Below are positions 11,620-23,565 of a stretch of 64,000 bases of DNA, piece by piece. This DNA comes from Atkinsonella hypoxylon (taxonomy: Eukaryota > Ascomycota > Sordariomycetes > Hypocreales > Clavicipitaceae), in the NCBI GenBank assembly GCA_000729835.1, contig JFHB01000020.1, positions 62,001 through 126,000 of the forward strand. The letters run 5' to 3'. The position numbers and the translations under genes are program-made. Positions within the stretch are counted from its first letter, which is position 1. Each line of letters starts with the position of its first letter. The notes below the pieces were generated by a model, which did not search any database, had not been told where the DNA came from, and saw only the letters and a list, made by a program, of their open reading frames with translations.

Positions 11620-13924
11620 ATGGCGTCACCTCTTCAGTTCGCGACATTTACGTCAGAGATTGAGCTACCGTTCTATTCCGCTCTCTTTGCGTCCAAGCTG
11701 GACTATGACAAGCTTGATGACTCGGCAAGGAATGTCCTCGGTCTCTATGAGCCGAGACCAGAAGAACCGGAGGCTAGTTGCAAGATGCAAATTTTAGGAA
11801 ATGCCTTGACAAGTCAAACGTGAGTTTCTGAGTTCGATTACCGTGAGACATACATTTCGTTACTGATGCATGTATATGAAAGTGCTCCTCTTGGAATCGC
11901 CAGAGGAGAAGGTATCATTAAAAACGTCAACACCTTGGAAGACTTCAAAAACACGGATAAAGCGACCATGATTAAAACCGCTGGAAGACAGGTATTTAAA
12001 CTTTTTGCTGATACGCTCTCATTTATCCTATCATTCTGAGATTCTGCTCGTTCATCTCGTCATGACGGGAATCACTGACGACCGGACTAGATTTGGGACG
12101 CAATAAATGATGGAACTATTTATTCAGTGCCATCTCTGCTATCCTCATTTCTCATCCTCTCGTACGCCGACTTGAAGAAGTACAAGTTTACATATTGGTT
12201 TGCATTTCCCGCATTGCACTCAGACCCACAATGGAAGAGATCAGGACCTAGCGAACGCTTCAGTGCAGACGAAAGCACAGCACTTGTGGACAGAGTTGGA
12301 ACGTGGCGATATAGTGTGGACAGTCGCGAGCACGGATTCTTCCTCGCTAAGAAAGTCCGGGGTCAGGAACCAGCAAGCGAAGACGCCGAAACGACGAACA
12401 AGCTTCCCTTCCTATGGGATGTAGCATCATTGCGTAAATACGAAGACGGATTCTTTAATGACATACCCGAGGAAGATCGTTACATTGCCTTTGTCGACCC
12501 ATCCACTTACGCTGAGGGCCCAGGGTGGCCTCTAAGAAACCTCCTGGTCCTTGTTCGGCAACGATTCCGCATGTCCAAGGTCAAGATTCTGTGCTACAGG
12601 GACACTTGGGCTCGAAGACACGAGGCCAGGAGCATCGTGTTTCCCATCCAAATGGATCCTGTTGAGAAGATGGAGCTAATGGATATGCCTAAAGTGACGG
12701 GCTGGGAGAGATCACGGAATGGCAAACTACAAGCTCAGCTCGCGAACCTGGGCGAATACATGGATCCAGCAAGACTGGCAGATTCCTCAGTCGATTTGAA
12801 CTTGAAGTTGATGAAGTGGCGCCTCGCCCCAGATCTAGATTTGGATCTGATAAAAAATACAAAATGCCTTCTACTTGGCGCTGGTACGCTCGGAGGCTAT
12901 GTGTCAAGGAACTTGTTGGGCTGGGGGGTGAGAAAGGTCACATTCGTGGACTACGGACGCGTCTCATATTCGAATCCTGTCCGACAACCTCTCTTTGAGT
13001 TCAGCGACTGCACAGATGGTGGTCAACCTAAAGCTGCGGCAGCGGCAGCGATGCTCAAGCGTATTTACCCGGGCGTTGACAGCGAGGGACATTCTTTTTC
13101 TGTCCCCATGCTGGGGCATCCATTTACGAATGAGTTGAAGACCAAGGCGGATTTCGAAAAGCTAGAGCAGCTGATTCAGGCCCACGATGTTGTCTTCTTG
13201 TTGATGGACACGCGAGAGTCCCGATGGCTACCCTCCGTCATTGGCAAGGCCCAAGGCAAGATTGTCATGAATGCTGCTTTGGGATTTGACTCCTATGTTG
13301 TCATGAGACATGGTTCGGAGACTAAAGACGACACCCAAGCATCGTTAGGGTGCTACTTTTGCAACGATGTAGTTGCTCCAGCAGATGTATGTCTCTCCGC
13401 TACTCCCATGAAACCGTTTCATAGCAATAGACACGGGACACTAAAACGTTCAATAGTCCATGAAAGATCAAACCCTCGACCAACAATGCACCGTCACTCG
13501 TCCGGGTGTCGCAGCAATTGCTTCAGCTCTCCTCGTCGAACTACTCACAAGTCTCCTCCAGCATCCTCTTGGAAAAGACGCACCAGCACCGCAAGCTACG
13601 CCGGGTAGCATTCCGGATCGTGACCCTCCAACTCATCCTCTAGGCCTTGTCCCCCACCAGATCCGTGGCTATGTATCTACATTCCAAAATATCGTGATTC
13701 GCGGTCAATCTTACGACTGCTGCAGTGCCTGTAGCCCCAAGGTTCTGAAGGCATATCGCACCGACGGCTGGGGGTTCGTCAGGAAAGCACTACAAGAAAA
13801 GGACTATGTTGCTGAATTATCTGGGCTGGCGGAGGTTCAGCGCCGGGCAGAGGAGATGGCTGCGAACGTGGATTGGGAAGAGGAGGATGATTTAGTTGAG
13901 GATGGGGAGGGCGAGCTTTTGTAA
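11620..13924 (+). CDS. atg7: autophagy E1-like activating enzyme Atg7
   Basis: Four exons: 11620-11819, 11883-11991, 12091-13386 and 13457-13924, with introns of 63, 99 and 70 nt; 690 residues, the usual fungal length. Atg7 adenylates and thioesterifies Atg8 and Atg12 and passes them to the E2s Atg3 and Atg10 in the cytosol. The nucleotide-binding motif GAGTLGG begins near residue 366. The catalytic Cys is C546 in TLDQQCTVTRPG, just after the last intron. CYFC (before the last intron) and CCSAC (near the C-terminus) are candidate zinc-binding Cys pairs. The acidic tail (EEEDDLVEDGEGELL) is typical. The start MASPLQFATF matches the family N-terminus; an ATG upstream in the same frame is not supported. 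Confidence 0.96.
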
Positions 13925-14825
13925 GCGGCTTATTTTGATGTGAGACGACTATATCAACGTTCTTAGAGGGGGCGTTTCGACGATGACAAAGGTGGCCAAG
14001 GATATATGTATTAGCATAGTGAGCATTGATGATGGTTGGCAGGCTTTACTTGGTTTTGGCGTTGGATGAGCTTTGTATGACCCTTATTCTCCTTCTCCCC
14101 TCTTTTGGGGTTATTCTTGGATACTTTGAGATACGAGGAATAGATGTAGACTGCATGGGATCGCGAGCATGTATGAGCAAGTGACATTATCAAGGCAGCT
14201 GTGATACTTAGCATGTGAGTTATATTTCATTTATCGCGGGACCGTCACTTTGACAAAAGACACATGGCTTATATATGATCAATTGTGCATAAGCGATTGT
14301 CTTGACTCGCGTCGATGCAATCACTCACCAAGTGGCAACTGTCGGCTTCAGTAAACGCTAGGAGATGCAACGCTGACGTGGTCGTTTGTCAGTGAAATGC
14401 GAGGCATGACGGTGATGGTGGAATTGGCGGACTTTCACTTGAGCTGTCACTGTGTTCAATTGCACTTCCGAGTGCATTAGCGCCCTTGCCTGAACCGTTG
14501 GTCCTCCTAACACAAGTAAAGATAATATCTCTGGAGAGATGTCGAGGGCTGCTGAATATAATGCCTAGAAGAGGTTGAAAGTATGACACAATGAAGCAGC
14601 AGCTAAGCTGGGTCACGAATGAGTAGTGACCAATCAGGACAAAGTGGATATTGAGAGTACTTGTGCCCGGAATTTCCGGATGCACAAGAGGGTACATTGA
14701 GCCCAAGCAGCGAGCGCTTGGGAGCTACCCGTTGAGAAGTACCTTAAATGTATCGAGCAAGGTATGGGTCCTGTGACCTAGCTGTTGCCTTCACGGGCTG
14801 GTAAGCCAGGAGCGAGGAGTGTGAG

Positions 14826-14974
14826 CCACCTACCCTAGCAATAAGCCACCCAAATTGGGTATAGCGCGGAGCTTGCGTCATGCTGACCAATCAGAGCCCG
14901 TCTAGCAATTAATAGGAACACGTGCCACGCTTCGCGCTATACCCAATTGGGTGGCTCATTGCTAGGGTAGGTAG
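14826..14974. mobile_element. MITE-like foldback (terminal inverted repeats about 46 bp)
   Basis: The left arm 14826-14872 and right arm 14929-14974 are inverted copies with only a few mismatches and one indel. They share CTACCCTAGCAAT, GCCACCC and TATAGCGCG blocks and flank a 56-bp spacer. Each arm also carries an internal small palindrome CCCAA(A)TTGGG. The size (149 bp), lack of coding capacity and long TIRs fit a non-autonomous DNA transposon. I cannot see an unambiguous target-site duplication, and no second copy was noticed in this window. A stable hairpin of other function is an alternative. Confidence 0.65.
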
Positions 14975-15486
14975 TTGATGGTCGTCCGCCATGGTGTGTG
15001 GCTTGATTCGTCATCATCTGCCTAATGAATGGACAATCAAGTCTTGGAGCTCTGGATACCCAAAGAGAAGTGTGGCTGCGATAATCCTCCTTGCATTTTG
15101 GGTGCGACCCAAGCTTTTTGCCGAATATTGTGTGTTGCTAACTATGACGTCGTCTTAGTGTGGGATGCTTTCGTCAGGAGCTGTCAAGACACACGGACAT
15201 TCTTTCCTATGCCCGCACAGTATCACGGCTTTACACCGACGAACCAAGTGTTGCACGATGGATTGGTTATTGCGCCAGTGTCGCATTGGGTCGAGCTGCG
15301 CCACCGCGACGAAACAATAAGGAGGCTGGAATTGAAGAGGTCGTGAGAAGCTCTATGCATTAATTGGACGGTGATGGAGTCAAGTCTGGCGGCAAAGCTT
15401 GCCAGGATACCTTATCCAACGGGAGCAACACTCACACACTCTCTCGCCGTCCATGTCCATGTCCATGGCAGAACCGCGCGCACATA

Positions 15487-15509
15487 GGAAGGAAGGAAGG
15501 AAGGAAGGA
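15487..15509. repeat. GGAA microsatellite
   Basis: About 5.5 tandem GGAA units in the intergenic region upstream of PMP3. Confidence 0.85.
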
Positions 15510-15939
15510 GAGGAGCTTTTATGCAAGGTGGATCCCGGCTCGGCAGCGTTCGCTAGTCGATGACGCAGGAATCGGACCTGTGGCTGTGTGGGTAGGGCAC
15601 ATACGTTCCCGGATGCCGCGGCCGCGGGCAACATGGATCAAACGGTCGACCAGTGGCCGAGTCTTTGGCGTATGCTCAGCCCAATTTGTCCGTCCGTGTC
15701 AGGTGCGAGGTTGTCGTTGGTGCAGGGGCGCAGTAAACTTGGCAAGGAATTGCTGGAAGTGTGGTGCCATCTTACGGGGTTTGAGATCCAAATAAAAGAG
15801 CTCCTTCTCCCATCTCACACTTCCCGATGGTCTCTCTTTCTTCATTTTCCTCGTAGCTTCAATCAGTGTCTCATCTACGAATAACCATTACGTTGCAAGT
15901 AAACCGTCATCAAGCGTATGCTTGCTTCAATAAATCATC

Positions 15940-16466
15940 ATGGCTGTCACCGCTAGGTAAGAAAACCCCTACAGAGATGATGACGCTCGAAAAGCGCCTC
16001 GGCTGCGATTCCGGCTGCGATTCCGGCCGCGCAACGTCGCCTGGGACATGATACTTTGATTCTTTTCAGTCCCGCCAGACTCGCCCGCCGCAAGTGCCAG
16101 CGTTGGGGAAGTGACGTCAAGGCGGGGAATCCAATGTGTCGGATGAGGCAAGCAAGCTAACAATCGACCACAGCGATATCTGCAAGATCATCTTGGCCGT
16201 CCTTCTGCCTCCCTTGGCTGTCTTTCTCCACACGGGCTGTAGCAGTCAATTCCTCCTCAACATTGTCTTCACAATTATTGGTAAGCTTGTCCAAGGCCCT
16301 GTCATCCATCCATCCACTTCAAAGCAACCCATGTGGGGACTTGTTACACCTGGGTGCCGCAATGCGATTCTGCGGAACAATTAAGCACTCACATCAGTAA
16401 CCCTGAATTTTATTAGGTTATATTCCTGGTATTATCCACGCCATATGGATTCTTATGTACCGTTAA
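15940..16466 (+). CDS. PMP3: plasma-membrane proteolipid 3 (Pmp3/UPF0057)
   Basis: Three exons: 15940-15956 (17 nt), 16174-16280 and 16417-16466, with introns of 217 and 136 nt. The spliced product has 57 residues, starting MAVTASDICKIILAVLLPP and ending GYIPGIIHAIWILMYR. Both halves are the hallmark of Pmp3: two hydrophobic helices joined by a short loop containing Cys. In yeast this proteolipid sits in the plasma membrane and affects membrane potential and cation tolerance; it is often stress-induced. Over two-thirds of the gene is intron, and no single exon is long enough to be caught as an ORF of its own start. The long first intron just after codon 5 may carry regulatory sites (inference). 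Confidence 0.93.
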
Positions 16467-17001
16467 GTGCGGCATATACAACGTCGCCAACGCACCTACT
16501 CCCCACCCCTGCCTGTGTCTGCCGACGATGCCGATTGTTTACTGTCCGGCTGACTAACAGTCGGCGAACAATGATTTCAGACCGGTGTGGAAGTGGTTGC
16601 ATTGCGGACTCTTTCCTTCCTCGACATGTTCACTTAGCCGATTGATTGTAATGAACCTCATGGTCGGCTCCACGGCCTCTACGGTCTATGTTCCCTCCAT
16701 GTTCAGTTTTGGCGAGGGGGGTCAACCGGGTTTTGTATGCTCAATTCCCTCTAGTTCTTACTCATGTTGGATGCCTACAGGGACACTACTAGATACCCAT
16801 TAAACCCAATGATAATTTCTAACTACACTTTGTTGAGCCTGGCTCCTGGCGTGTACATTTGACTTGTGGCTGGTCTATAAAATAGTGAGAAGACAATGAG
16901 CAGATTTATGGCATGCCACTACTGCACTGATTCCCCATCCGGCTGCGCTGTCACAGGAGATCATTATATTAATCTATAACATAAACTAGAAACTAAGTAA
17001 G
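16467..17001. other. intergenic between convergent PMP3 and GPI11
   Basis: Convergent 3' flanks. No gene or repeat is seen; the right end is A/T-rich and likely holds both polyadenylation regions. Confidence 0.5.
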
Positions 17002-17849
17002 CTATTTATTCTGGTCCCGAGTCCCACCAAGTCTCTTTCCATAAAACAACGTGCCGGATGTGATACTTCCCAGCAATGACCCGGCATACAAGCCGACCAA
17101 TACTGTGACCGGCCATTTCTGCCAATCTCTATCCCAATCCAGGGGAATGGGAACTGCGCCGAGCCATGCGCCAACCACTGCGCCAACCAAGCTGCCAAAA
17201 GTTTCGTCCAAGGGAGCTGAAGCACCAGCCACACATATCAAAGCTTGAGGGTCAACACCCCTGGAATAAAATATAGGAAGTAGGGTGAGCAGAGAGAAAT
17301 GCGCGGCGCAGAGGAGTGTGTGAGCAACATGGTTGAGCAACGGAGCACCGAACAAGACAAAGAGGATGTGTATGACGGGTGTTGAAATGGCGCTCAAAAG
17401 CAGGGCGAGAATGGCGGTCTACGACATGACGTTAGCAATTCTAGAGTCGCAAATTATTGCTTCGTTTTCAAAAGTAAATTTAACACATCTTAGGTTCGAG
17501 GGTCCCGTACCGAAATGGGATTCGGAGAGCTTCCATCGAGCTTCTTTTTCTCGCCCGGACGAGGTTTCCTACCCGCTTTACCAGCTTGCGACCCAGCGAC
17601 AGGCAGACATATGACTGTGTAGGCAAATTGAATAATCGCGATGCCTGGCAGGGCAGACTGAAGTGCCAATACGGGGTCTGCGACAAGAGCGTTGAATCGA
17701 ACAAGCAGGAGTCCGGTGAGGAGAATTGGACGGAGAAGCGCGACACTTTTTGAAAGCGGTGTGTCAAGGATTGGGATTGGAGAGATGGCCAATGGTGACT
17801 TGGTTTCAGACGCAGGCACCGAGGACTCTTTGACTAACGTTGACGACAT
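17002..17849 (-). CDS. GPI11: GPI-anchor biosynthesis protein GPI11 (PIG-F)
   Basis: Two exons, 17511-17849 and 17002-17418, with a 92-nt intron (17419-17510); 251 residues. Exon 2 carries the PIG-F core: several hydrophobic helices and a C-terminal block ...DETFGSLVGAVVGAWLGA, then PLDWDRDWQKWPVT and GLYAGSLLG, which is strongly conserved. In the ER membrane Gpi11/PIG-F partners the ethanolamine-phosphate transferases (Gpi13 and Gpi7 types) that finish the GPI anchor. It is transcribed away from the PPR gene at 18565, with 715 bp between. Confidence 0.92.
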
Positions 17850-18564
17850 GGAAACTGGGTTGTGGGATGGGATTGAAGCTGTTGAAGCTGACTTTTGGGA
17901 ACTCTTGAATCCCGACTGCCACGCCGTCCTAGGGATATTTGGGTCACGTGATATATGCGACTTCGGAGACGATCGGCTCGTCTTCTATTACCTTGGGACA
18001 AGCACAAGACCGTGGGATAGAAGAGACGTTATGAAGGTTGCTATATAAGTGTTGATAGAGAGGTACTAGGGATTTTGTATTGGGCTTCTAAATCAAATCG
18101 CCTGAGTTTCCGTATCCATATATTGTATGACTGCTCCAGGGGTTTGTGGTCCATGATTATTCAAATATTCCATTTCGTTATGTCTAAGGCTAATACTCTG
18201 CAAGAGTTCGACGAATTATAACTGAGACTGCTGCAGACCAAGGCTTATTTGCAGGTATATACTTTGCTTATCAGAAATTTTTGAACGATTTCTCTCACCA
18301 TCACCCAGAATGGACCAGGCTCAGGCAAAGGTTGCTGGCGACCAGACATACGGGCTTTAGGGTAAGCCAATGGACCTTTCTTTATTCAAGACCCATATTA
18401 ATTATTCGCAACTGGGCGAGCGCAACAAGCTGTTGCCCCTTCAGCAAGCTCATCCACGGTGATTCTGCTGGCCTTGAGGATGATTAGGTAGGGGAAAGCG
18501 TTGCTATGGCGCTCAATGGCTTGCTGACTTCAGTAGAATTGGAAAAGCATAAGATTGAACAACT
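17850..18564. other. divergent promoter region GPI11 / PPR protein
   Basis: Shared 5' region of two divergent genes. Short coding-like strings near 18190-18490 have no consistent start, splice pattern or family match, so none is called as a gene. Confidence 0.45.
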
Positions 18565-21023
18565 ATGAGGGCGAATCTTACTCGCAATGGCCGTCGATTG
18601 CTCCTCCATCAGGCCGCTTCAGCTCCATCATGTCTTTCTTACGCGAGTATCGTTCGCCGACGGCCAATTTCGCGACCGATCTCAAGGCGGAACTTCGAGC
18701 GAACGTTTCTCAATGCTCTGTTTCAAAAAGCGCCGCGAGAAATCAGACAGCCGGAATACGAGCCAGGCTGGATGCAAGTCATGGTTTGGAGGAGTCGTAT
18801 GCTCGACAATTTACGGCCACAGCCGAGGAAAGAGTTGCTGGATGCCTGGAGAAAGTTGATGCAATCTAAGCTCGACCGGGGATTGCCGCTGAACAGCACA
18901 CAAGCACTTCAATGCCGTCGATTGCTGGAATACTTGACTTCAAGTCTTCCCGAAGATAAGCAGGTCAAACAACTCACTGCGGCAGATTTGCGAATGGCAC
19001 GACAAGTTCTGTTGGATATGGAACCGCGAGAAAGAACAAAAAATCATGTAGAGTTTGCAAAAGCACTACATAACGTCTGGTGGTCGGGCAACTACCCAGG
19101 ACAAGCGCGGAACCCTGAGCTTCACTGGAACTATCTTATTAGGATGCTTTGCAGGTATGGAGCATCGGAAGAAGCAATGCAGATGCTACTATCCAAATGG
19201 CACGATCCTGCGTACTTTACACATATTACTAAGGAAGACAGTGTATTGAAAGATGATCTATTGAAATTAGTCGCTTGTGGACTGGCGCGAGAGGGCAAAG
19301 AAAAAGAGCTTGTGGAATTAGTTACCTATGCAACGGAACACGGAGTTCCGTATAACGGTGCTATTCAAGCAGTCATGGTTGAATACTTCGCGAGCAGAGA
19401 TCGTGTTAGAGAAACTCAACATTGGTTTAGTCTGCCAACTAACCAGAACTATCCTCAGGCGCAAGTGTATCGGGTTATCGCCTCGTTTGCTCGACGCAAC
19501 GGTCTTCAGGACTGGGCCGTACCCCTTTTTCTCGAGCTGGGTCAATCAGAACCGCGACGGAAACACTGGGAAGTGATTTTGCAGTCGATACTTCTCCTAG
19601 GCAAGAGCCTAGATGAGGTAGACGCCATGATGTCGCACATGATAACTCGCGGTGGAACCTTGAAACCGACTATTAACACCATGAATGAGCTTTTGACGGT
19701 AGCACTCGAGACACGGGATCCTAGGTTGGCCGAGGATATTCTTGCCCTCGCCATCGAGAAGGGCATCACCCCCAACGGAGAAACGTATTTAATTTTGCTC
19801 GAGCTGCGGCTCGAGACAGGAGATCTCATCGGCGCAAAACAAGCTTACGAACTAATCAGGCACTATGAGCCTTGGAACAACGAAAGGGGCCCCGACCATT
19901 TCAGCCAGTTCTGCCGATCGTTGAATAAATTCCTAGTTTTGCTATCGCAGCAAGTTCCCCCAGACTTTAAACTTATCCTTAACCTCCTCGAAGCCGTGGA
20001 GGAGGAGCGAATCCTCCTGGACCCAGAAACAGTTGGCGTCCTTTGTGTCAAGTTTCTGGAAAATGACCAAAATTTTGATGTGATCGACCTATTGTCCATC
20101 CATTCATTTCACTATAGCGAGCAGCAGCGCGAGGTGGTGCAAAATGCGTTCGTTTCATTTTGCCTCGATTCAGGAACGAGCACTTCCCGCGCATGGGGTG
20201 CATACCAACTTCTGCAACAATTCTTCCAAGACACAAGCTTTGAGCGTCGGATGCAGCTCATGAAGGCCTTCTTTGACCGAAGACGACCCGACATGGCCTC
20301 TCTCGTATTTGGACACATGCGCCAGCACCGCAACAAGACCTACCATCCGACAATGGAGACGTACATTCAATATCTGGAAGGAGTAACACAGCACCCGGAC
20401 TATGAAGGACTTGTGACAATACACAATATGCTGAAGATGGACACTATGATACAGCCGAATACAAAACTGTACAATGGGCTTATGTTGGCTTATACCGCTT
20501 GCGATAAGCCTACTACTGCCCTTGATTTCTGGAATGAGATTATGCAGTCAGCTGAAGGCCCATCCTACGCCAGCCTAGAGGCTGTGTTCTGGGCGCTGGA
20601 GAAAAAACCTGGTGGTGCCAAGCAGGCGCGAGAGATCTGGGAGAAGATTGAGAGAATGGACCTGGAAGTGCCGCCTGCCGTGTACAATGCCTATGTGGGA
20701 GCCATTGCTGGCAGCGGCAATGAGAAGGAAGTCCGAGGACTGATTATGAATATGGCTTCCTGTGTGAGTTCAGAGCCAGATTTCACCACGTAAGTTTTGT
20801 GTTTGAGGTACTTGATAATAGCAGTCATAGCATGCTCTAATGTCTTCTTGTCAGATTGGCTATCGCGCACAATGCACTTCCCGGACAAGAGTTACAAGCC
20901 AACTATCGCGACTGGGCGAAGAAAAAGTATCGAGCGACGTGGGCAGAGCTGGACAAAGTAGGGAGACGGTTGGACGAGTATGGGCTGTGTCAAATCAAAA
21001 TCAAGCGAGTCATGAAATCATGA
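18565..21023 (+). CDS. PPR/helical-repeat mitochondrial protein
   Basis: Two exons, 18565-20789 and 20855-21023, with a 65-nt intron; 797 residues. The N-terminus is basic and lacks acidic residues (MRANLTRNGRRLLLHQAASA, then RRRPISRPISRRNF), as in mitochondrial presequences. The body is a long series of paired amphipathic helices with PPR-like spacing, for example PTINTMNELLTVALETRDPR followed by ITPNGETYLILLELRLETGD, and PNTKLYNGLMLAYTACDKPT. Such fungal proteins act on mitochondrial mRNAs or translation, or in complex assembly (Cya5/CIA84-like annotations exist), but the specific target is unknown. The last exon adds a basic tail ending KRVMKS. Confidence 0.85.
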
Positions 21024-21216
21024 GAGTGTACAACAGTGTGGCCCAGAGGATATAGACTTGGGTGCTACTGTATTTATACACGAAATGAGGCTCTAAGCTG
21101 TTGTACATATAGCAACTGCAAATAAAGGCATGAGTTTCCTCTTTTCATAAATCCGCCCTTATGATTCCGCAATCTCCGCCTGGTCTCCAAATGATACAGT
21201 ATTCCCTCTTTCATTT

Positions 21217-21959
21217 TCATCTTTTCTCTGGAAGGGGGAAGGAGGGGGGAAAGAAGTCATCTCTTATCAACTCAGGATGGTCATGAATAGTAGGATAGAG
21301 ACCCATGCCCTGCACTCTTCGAATCATCTTGGCAATCTTGCGCTGATTGACAGGTCGCAAGCTCGTGCTAGCAGAGTGCATAATCTGGCCCGACGAAGTC
21401 GTGAATTCCTGGACCAAGGAGAAGTTCTGCAAAGCACACGTCAGCATCCAACTCATCCCCCTATGACCAGTGACCTACTTACCTTGTACATGTCCAGAGG
21501 TCGAATACCCAGCGCGTCCACCACATCGGTCTTGCGCAACGACCTCTTTCTCCACTTCTGCATCTCCACGGGACTCAAGTCATGCGGCGAGTACACGTCA
21601 CCGGCGTCCCATCGACGAGGCATCTGTCGCAGGTAATCGGCTGAGTTTTTAGCGTTGCGCAGAGCCTCAACGGACTCAAGCTTGCTTCGGTGCTGCTTGC
21701 TCGTGATGCGATTAATCATGTTGTTGGCGGCTTCGCCGGGGCGAGAGACCGGCCTGGCGGGCGGGGCGCGCCTGTGCCTGTCGTTGCCGATGGACAGGAG
21801 ATGGCTGCTGGAGGAAGGTTTTGACGGTGCATCAGATGTAGGGGAGTAAGGTGGATCGCGAGAAGAAGCGACGGCTGGCGAGGAGGAGAAGAAGCGGGTG
21901 AAGAGAGAAGGGGATGATGGTGGCGCGCGGATGGCGCTATGTGGGAGCCGTGGAGGCAT
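21217..21959 (-). CDS. RSM18: mitochondrial small-subunit ribosomal protein bS18m (Rsm18)
   Basis: Two exons, 21483-21959 and 21217-21426, with a 56-nt intron; 228 residues. A Ser/Pro/Arg-rich N-terminus (MPPRLPHSAIRAPPSS...FTRFFSSSPAVA) looks like a mitochondrial presequence. The S18 core lies at the C-terminal end: YSPHDLSPVEMQKWRKR, then GIRPLDMYKNFSLVQEF across the intron, then RPVNQRKIAKMIRRVQGMGL. This matches the short bacterial S18 with a long fungal N-terminal extension. It is divergent from IMP3 with 375 bp between the starts. Confidence 0.92.
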
Positions 21960-22334
21960 AGCTGGACTGCGATGTGCCGATTCGTTTGAAGCGATGGAGA
22001 TGGAGATGGAGATGAAGTCGATGAATTGGACATTTGGGAGTGGAAGTGGTAGGCAAGGGCAATTGCTGTAGCTGCAGCTGCAGCATTTCCAATTGGTTCA
22101 TCATGGTGGATGGTCCACTTTATTTTATTTTTTTTCCATATGGGAATTTTCGCGGATCGCAGTTCAGACTTCAACATGGTCACTCAACATTGGATACCGA
22201 CGAACTTTGCTGCACGAGGCGGAGTCAGCCTAAGATCCCCGATCACCGCTAAGAGAAAGCCCTGCAAAATATAAGACCAGGAAAATCAAGCCGGAGCATC
22301 GTTAAGCAGTCCACACAAGTCTCCCCAAACCGTC
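21960..22334. promoter_or_regulatory. bidirectional promoter region RSM18 / IMP3
   Basis: 375 bp separate two divergent ATGs, both for ribosome-related genes (mitoribosome and nucleolar U3 snoRNP). It contains a T-rich tract (about 22119-22135). Shared regulation is possible but not shown by a motif I can name with confidence. Confidence 0.45.
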
Positions 22335-23019
22335 ATGGTGCGCAAGCTCAAGTATCACGAGCAAAAGCTCCTCCGCAAAACCGACTTCATCAGCTACAAA
22401 TCCGACAATGACCACCGCGACAAGGCCGTCATACGGCGCTACATGATACAAAAGCCAGAAGACTACCACAAATACAACCGCATCTGCGGCGTACGTCCCC
22501 ATCATCCCAGCCCATCCCACCATTTTTGACATTTGCCACGATCCAGCCTTACCCGCCATCAAAACCAAAGCCAAAAACAATCTTTCTTTTCGCCCGTGAG
22601 GCTGACCAATATCAAACCCCCAGTCCTTACGACAACTAGCGCACCGCCTCTCCCTCCTCCCACCCGAGAATGCCGTCCGACGCAAGCACGAAGAGCTCCT
22701 GCTCGACAAACTGTACGATATGGGCGTGCTCTCCAGCAAAGCCAAGTTGTCGGCCGTGGAGAAGAGCGTGACGGTGAGCGCGTTTGCGCGAAGACGATTG
22801 CCTGTTGTGATGACGAGGTTGCGCATGGCGGAGACGGTGCAGGCGGCTACGAAGCTGATTGAGCAGGGACACGTGCGCGTGGGTGTTGAGACGATTACCG
22901 ATCCGGCGTATCTGGTGACGAGGTCGACGGAGGACTTTGTCACGTGGTCGGTTGGTAGTAAGATTAAGAGGAATATCATGAAGTATCGGGATCAGCTGGA
23001 TGATTTTGAGCTTTTGTAG
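22335..23019 (+). CDS. IMP3: U3 small nucleolar ribonucleoprotein Imp3
   Basis: Two exons, 22335-22490 and 22624-23019, with a 133-nt intron; 183 residues, the same length as yeast Imp3. The N-terminus MVRKLKYHEQKLLRKTDF is diagnostic. An S4-type RNA-binding domain follows (about 109-175: KLSAVEKSVTVSAFARRRLP...AAKLIEQGHVRVG-type fold; here ATKLIEQGHVRVG). Imp3 works with Imp4 and Mpp10 in the nucleolar SSU processome, helping U3 snoRNA pair with pre-18S rRNA. The donor GGC|GTACGT and acceptor CCCAG|TCC join ICG to SLRQLAHR, keeping the family sequence. Confidence 0.95.
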
Positions 23020-23565
23020 GTGGGCGGGGTCATGGACATGTTGGATGATACTGAGGGGTTGGGAATTCTTGAAAAGAGCATATTTGTCTGGCAGTCCTGG
23101 TTGATGTTATGAGTATGGTATTATATGAACGTGCGGTAAGAAGGCGCCTCCCCTGAAATTGGATTTTTCTTCTAATTTGCCATGAATACAGCTCTTGCGC
23201 ATTACTCTCCTCTCGTTCACCTGATTCGATTTCGCTGATCATAGCTGGTCCATATGACTATAAGTTGGATTGATGAAGAATGCCCATTGTGCCCACAACG
23301 GACTGGATACTTCCCCATGTTCGAAGAGCACAACACTACCTAGGTTTCCAAGCCACAAATCCATCCTGCCCTGTCGGCGACACAGATGGAAATCCACATC
23401 ATCTTGACGTCGCCGGCGTCGACCCCGCCACAATACGACCAGCCGGAGATAAAAAGCTAGACCTGACCTCACTCAGCAGAATGCATATAGGACCAGCTCC
23501 ACAGACTAGTTACTTACACACTTTCCATCCAGCATTCCAGGATTCCGCCAACACCCAAATACACA
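23020..23565. other. intergenic, IMP3 3' flank and methyltransferase promoter
   Basis: No gene is supported. Overlapping frames (to 143 codons) on the plus strand run into the methyltransferase in another frame and look like shadows. Confidence 0.45.

Larger units (their letters stand above)
13925..15939. other. 2-kb intergenic region with foldback element
   Basis: No gene is supported; frames up to 143 codons on either strand lack domains. The region holds a MITE-like foldback at 14826-14974, a GGAA microsatellite at 15487-15509 and, at its right end, the PMP3 promoter with an AAATAAAAG A/T box near 15791 and a C/T-rich leader. Confidence 0.5.

Noticed and set aside
14389..14706. 105-codon minus-strand frame
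   Set aside because: Mixed hydrophobic composition without start context, domain or splice evidence.
18190..18500. Short coding-like strings upstream of the PPR gene
   Set aside because: Reading frames break within 20-30 codons and the only fitting intron would be 20 nt, too short for splicing.
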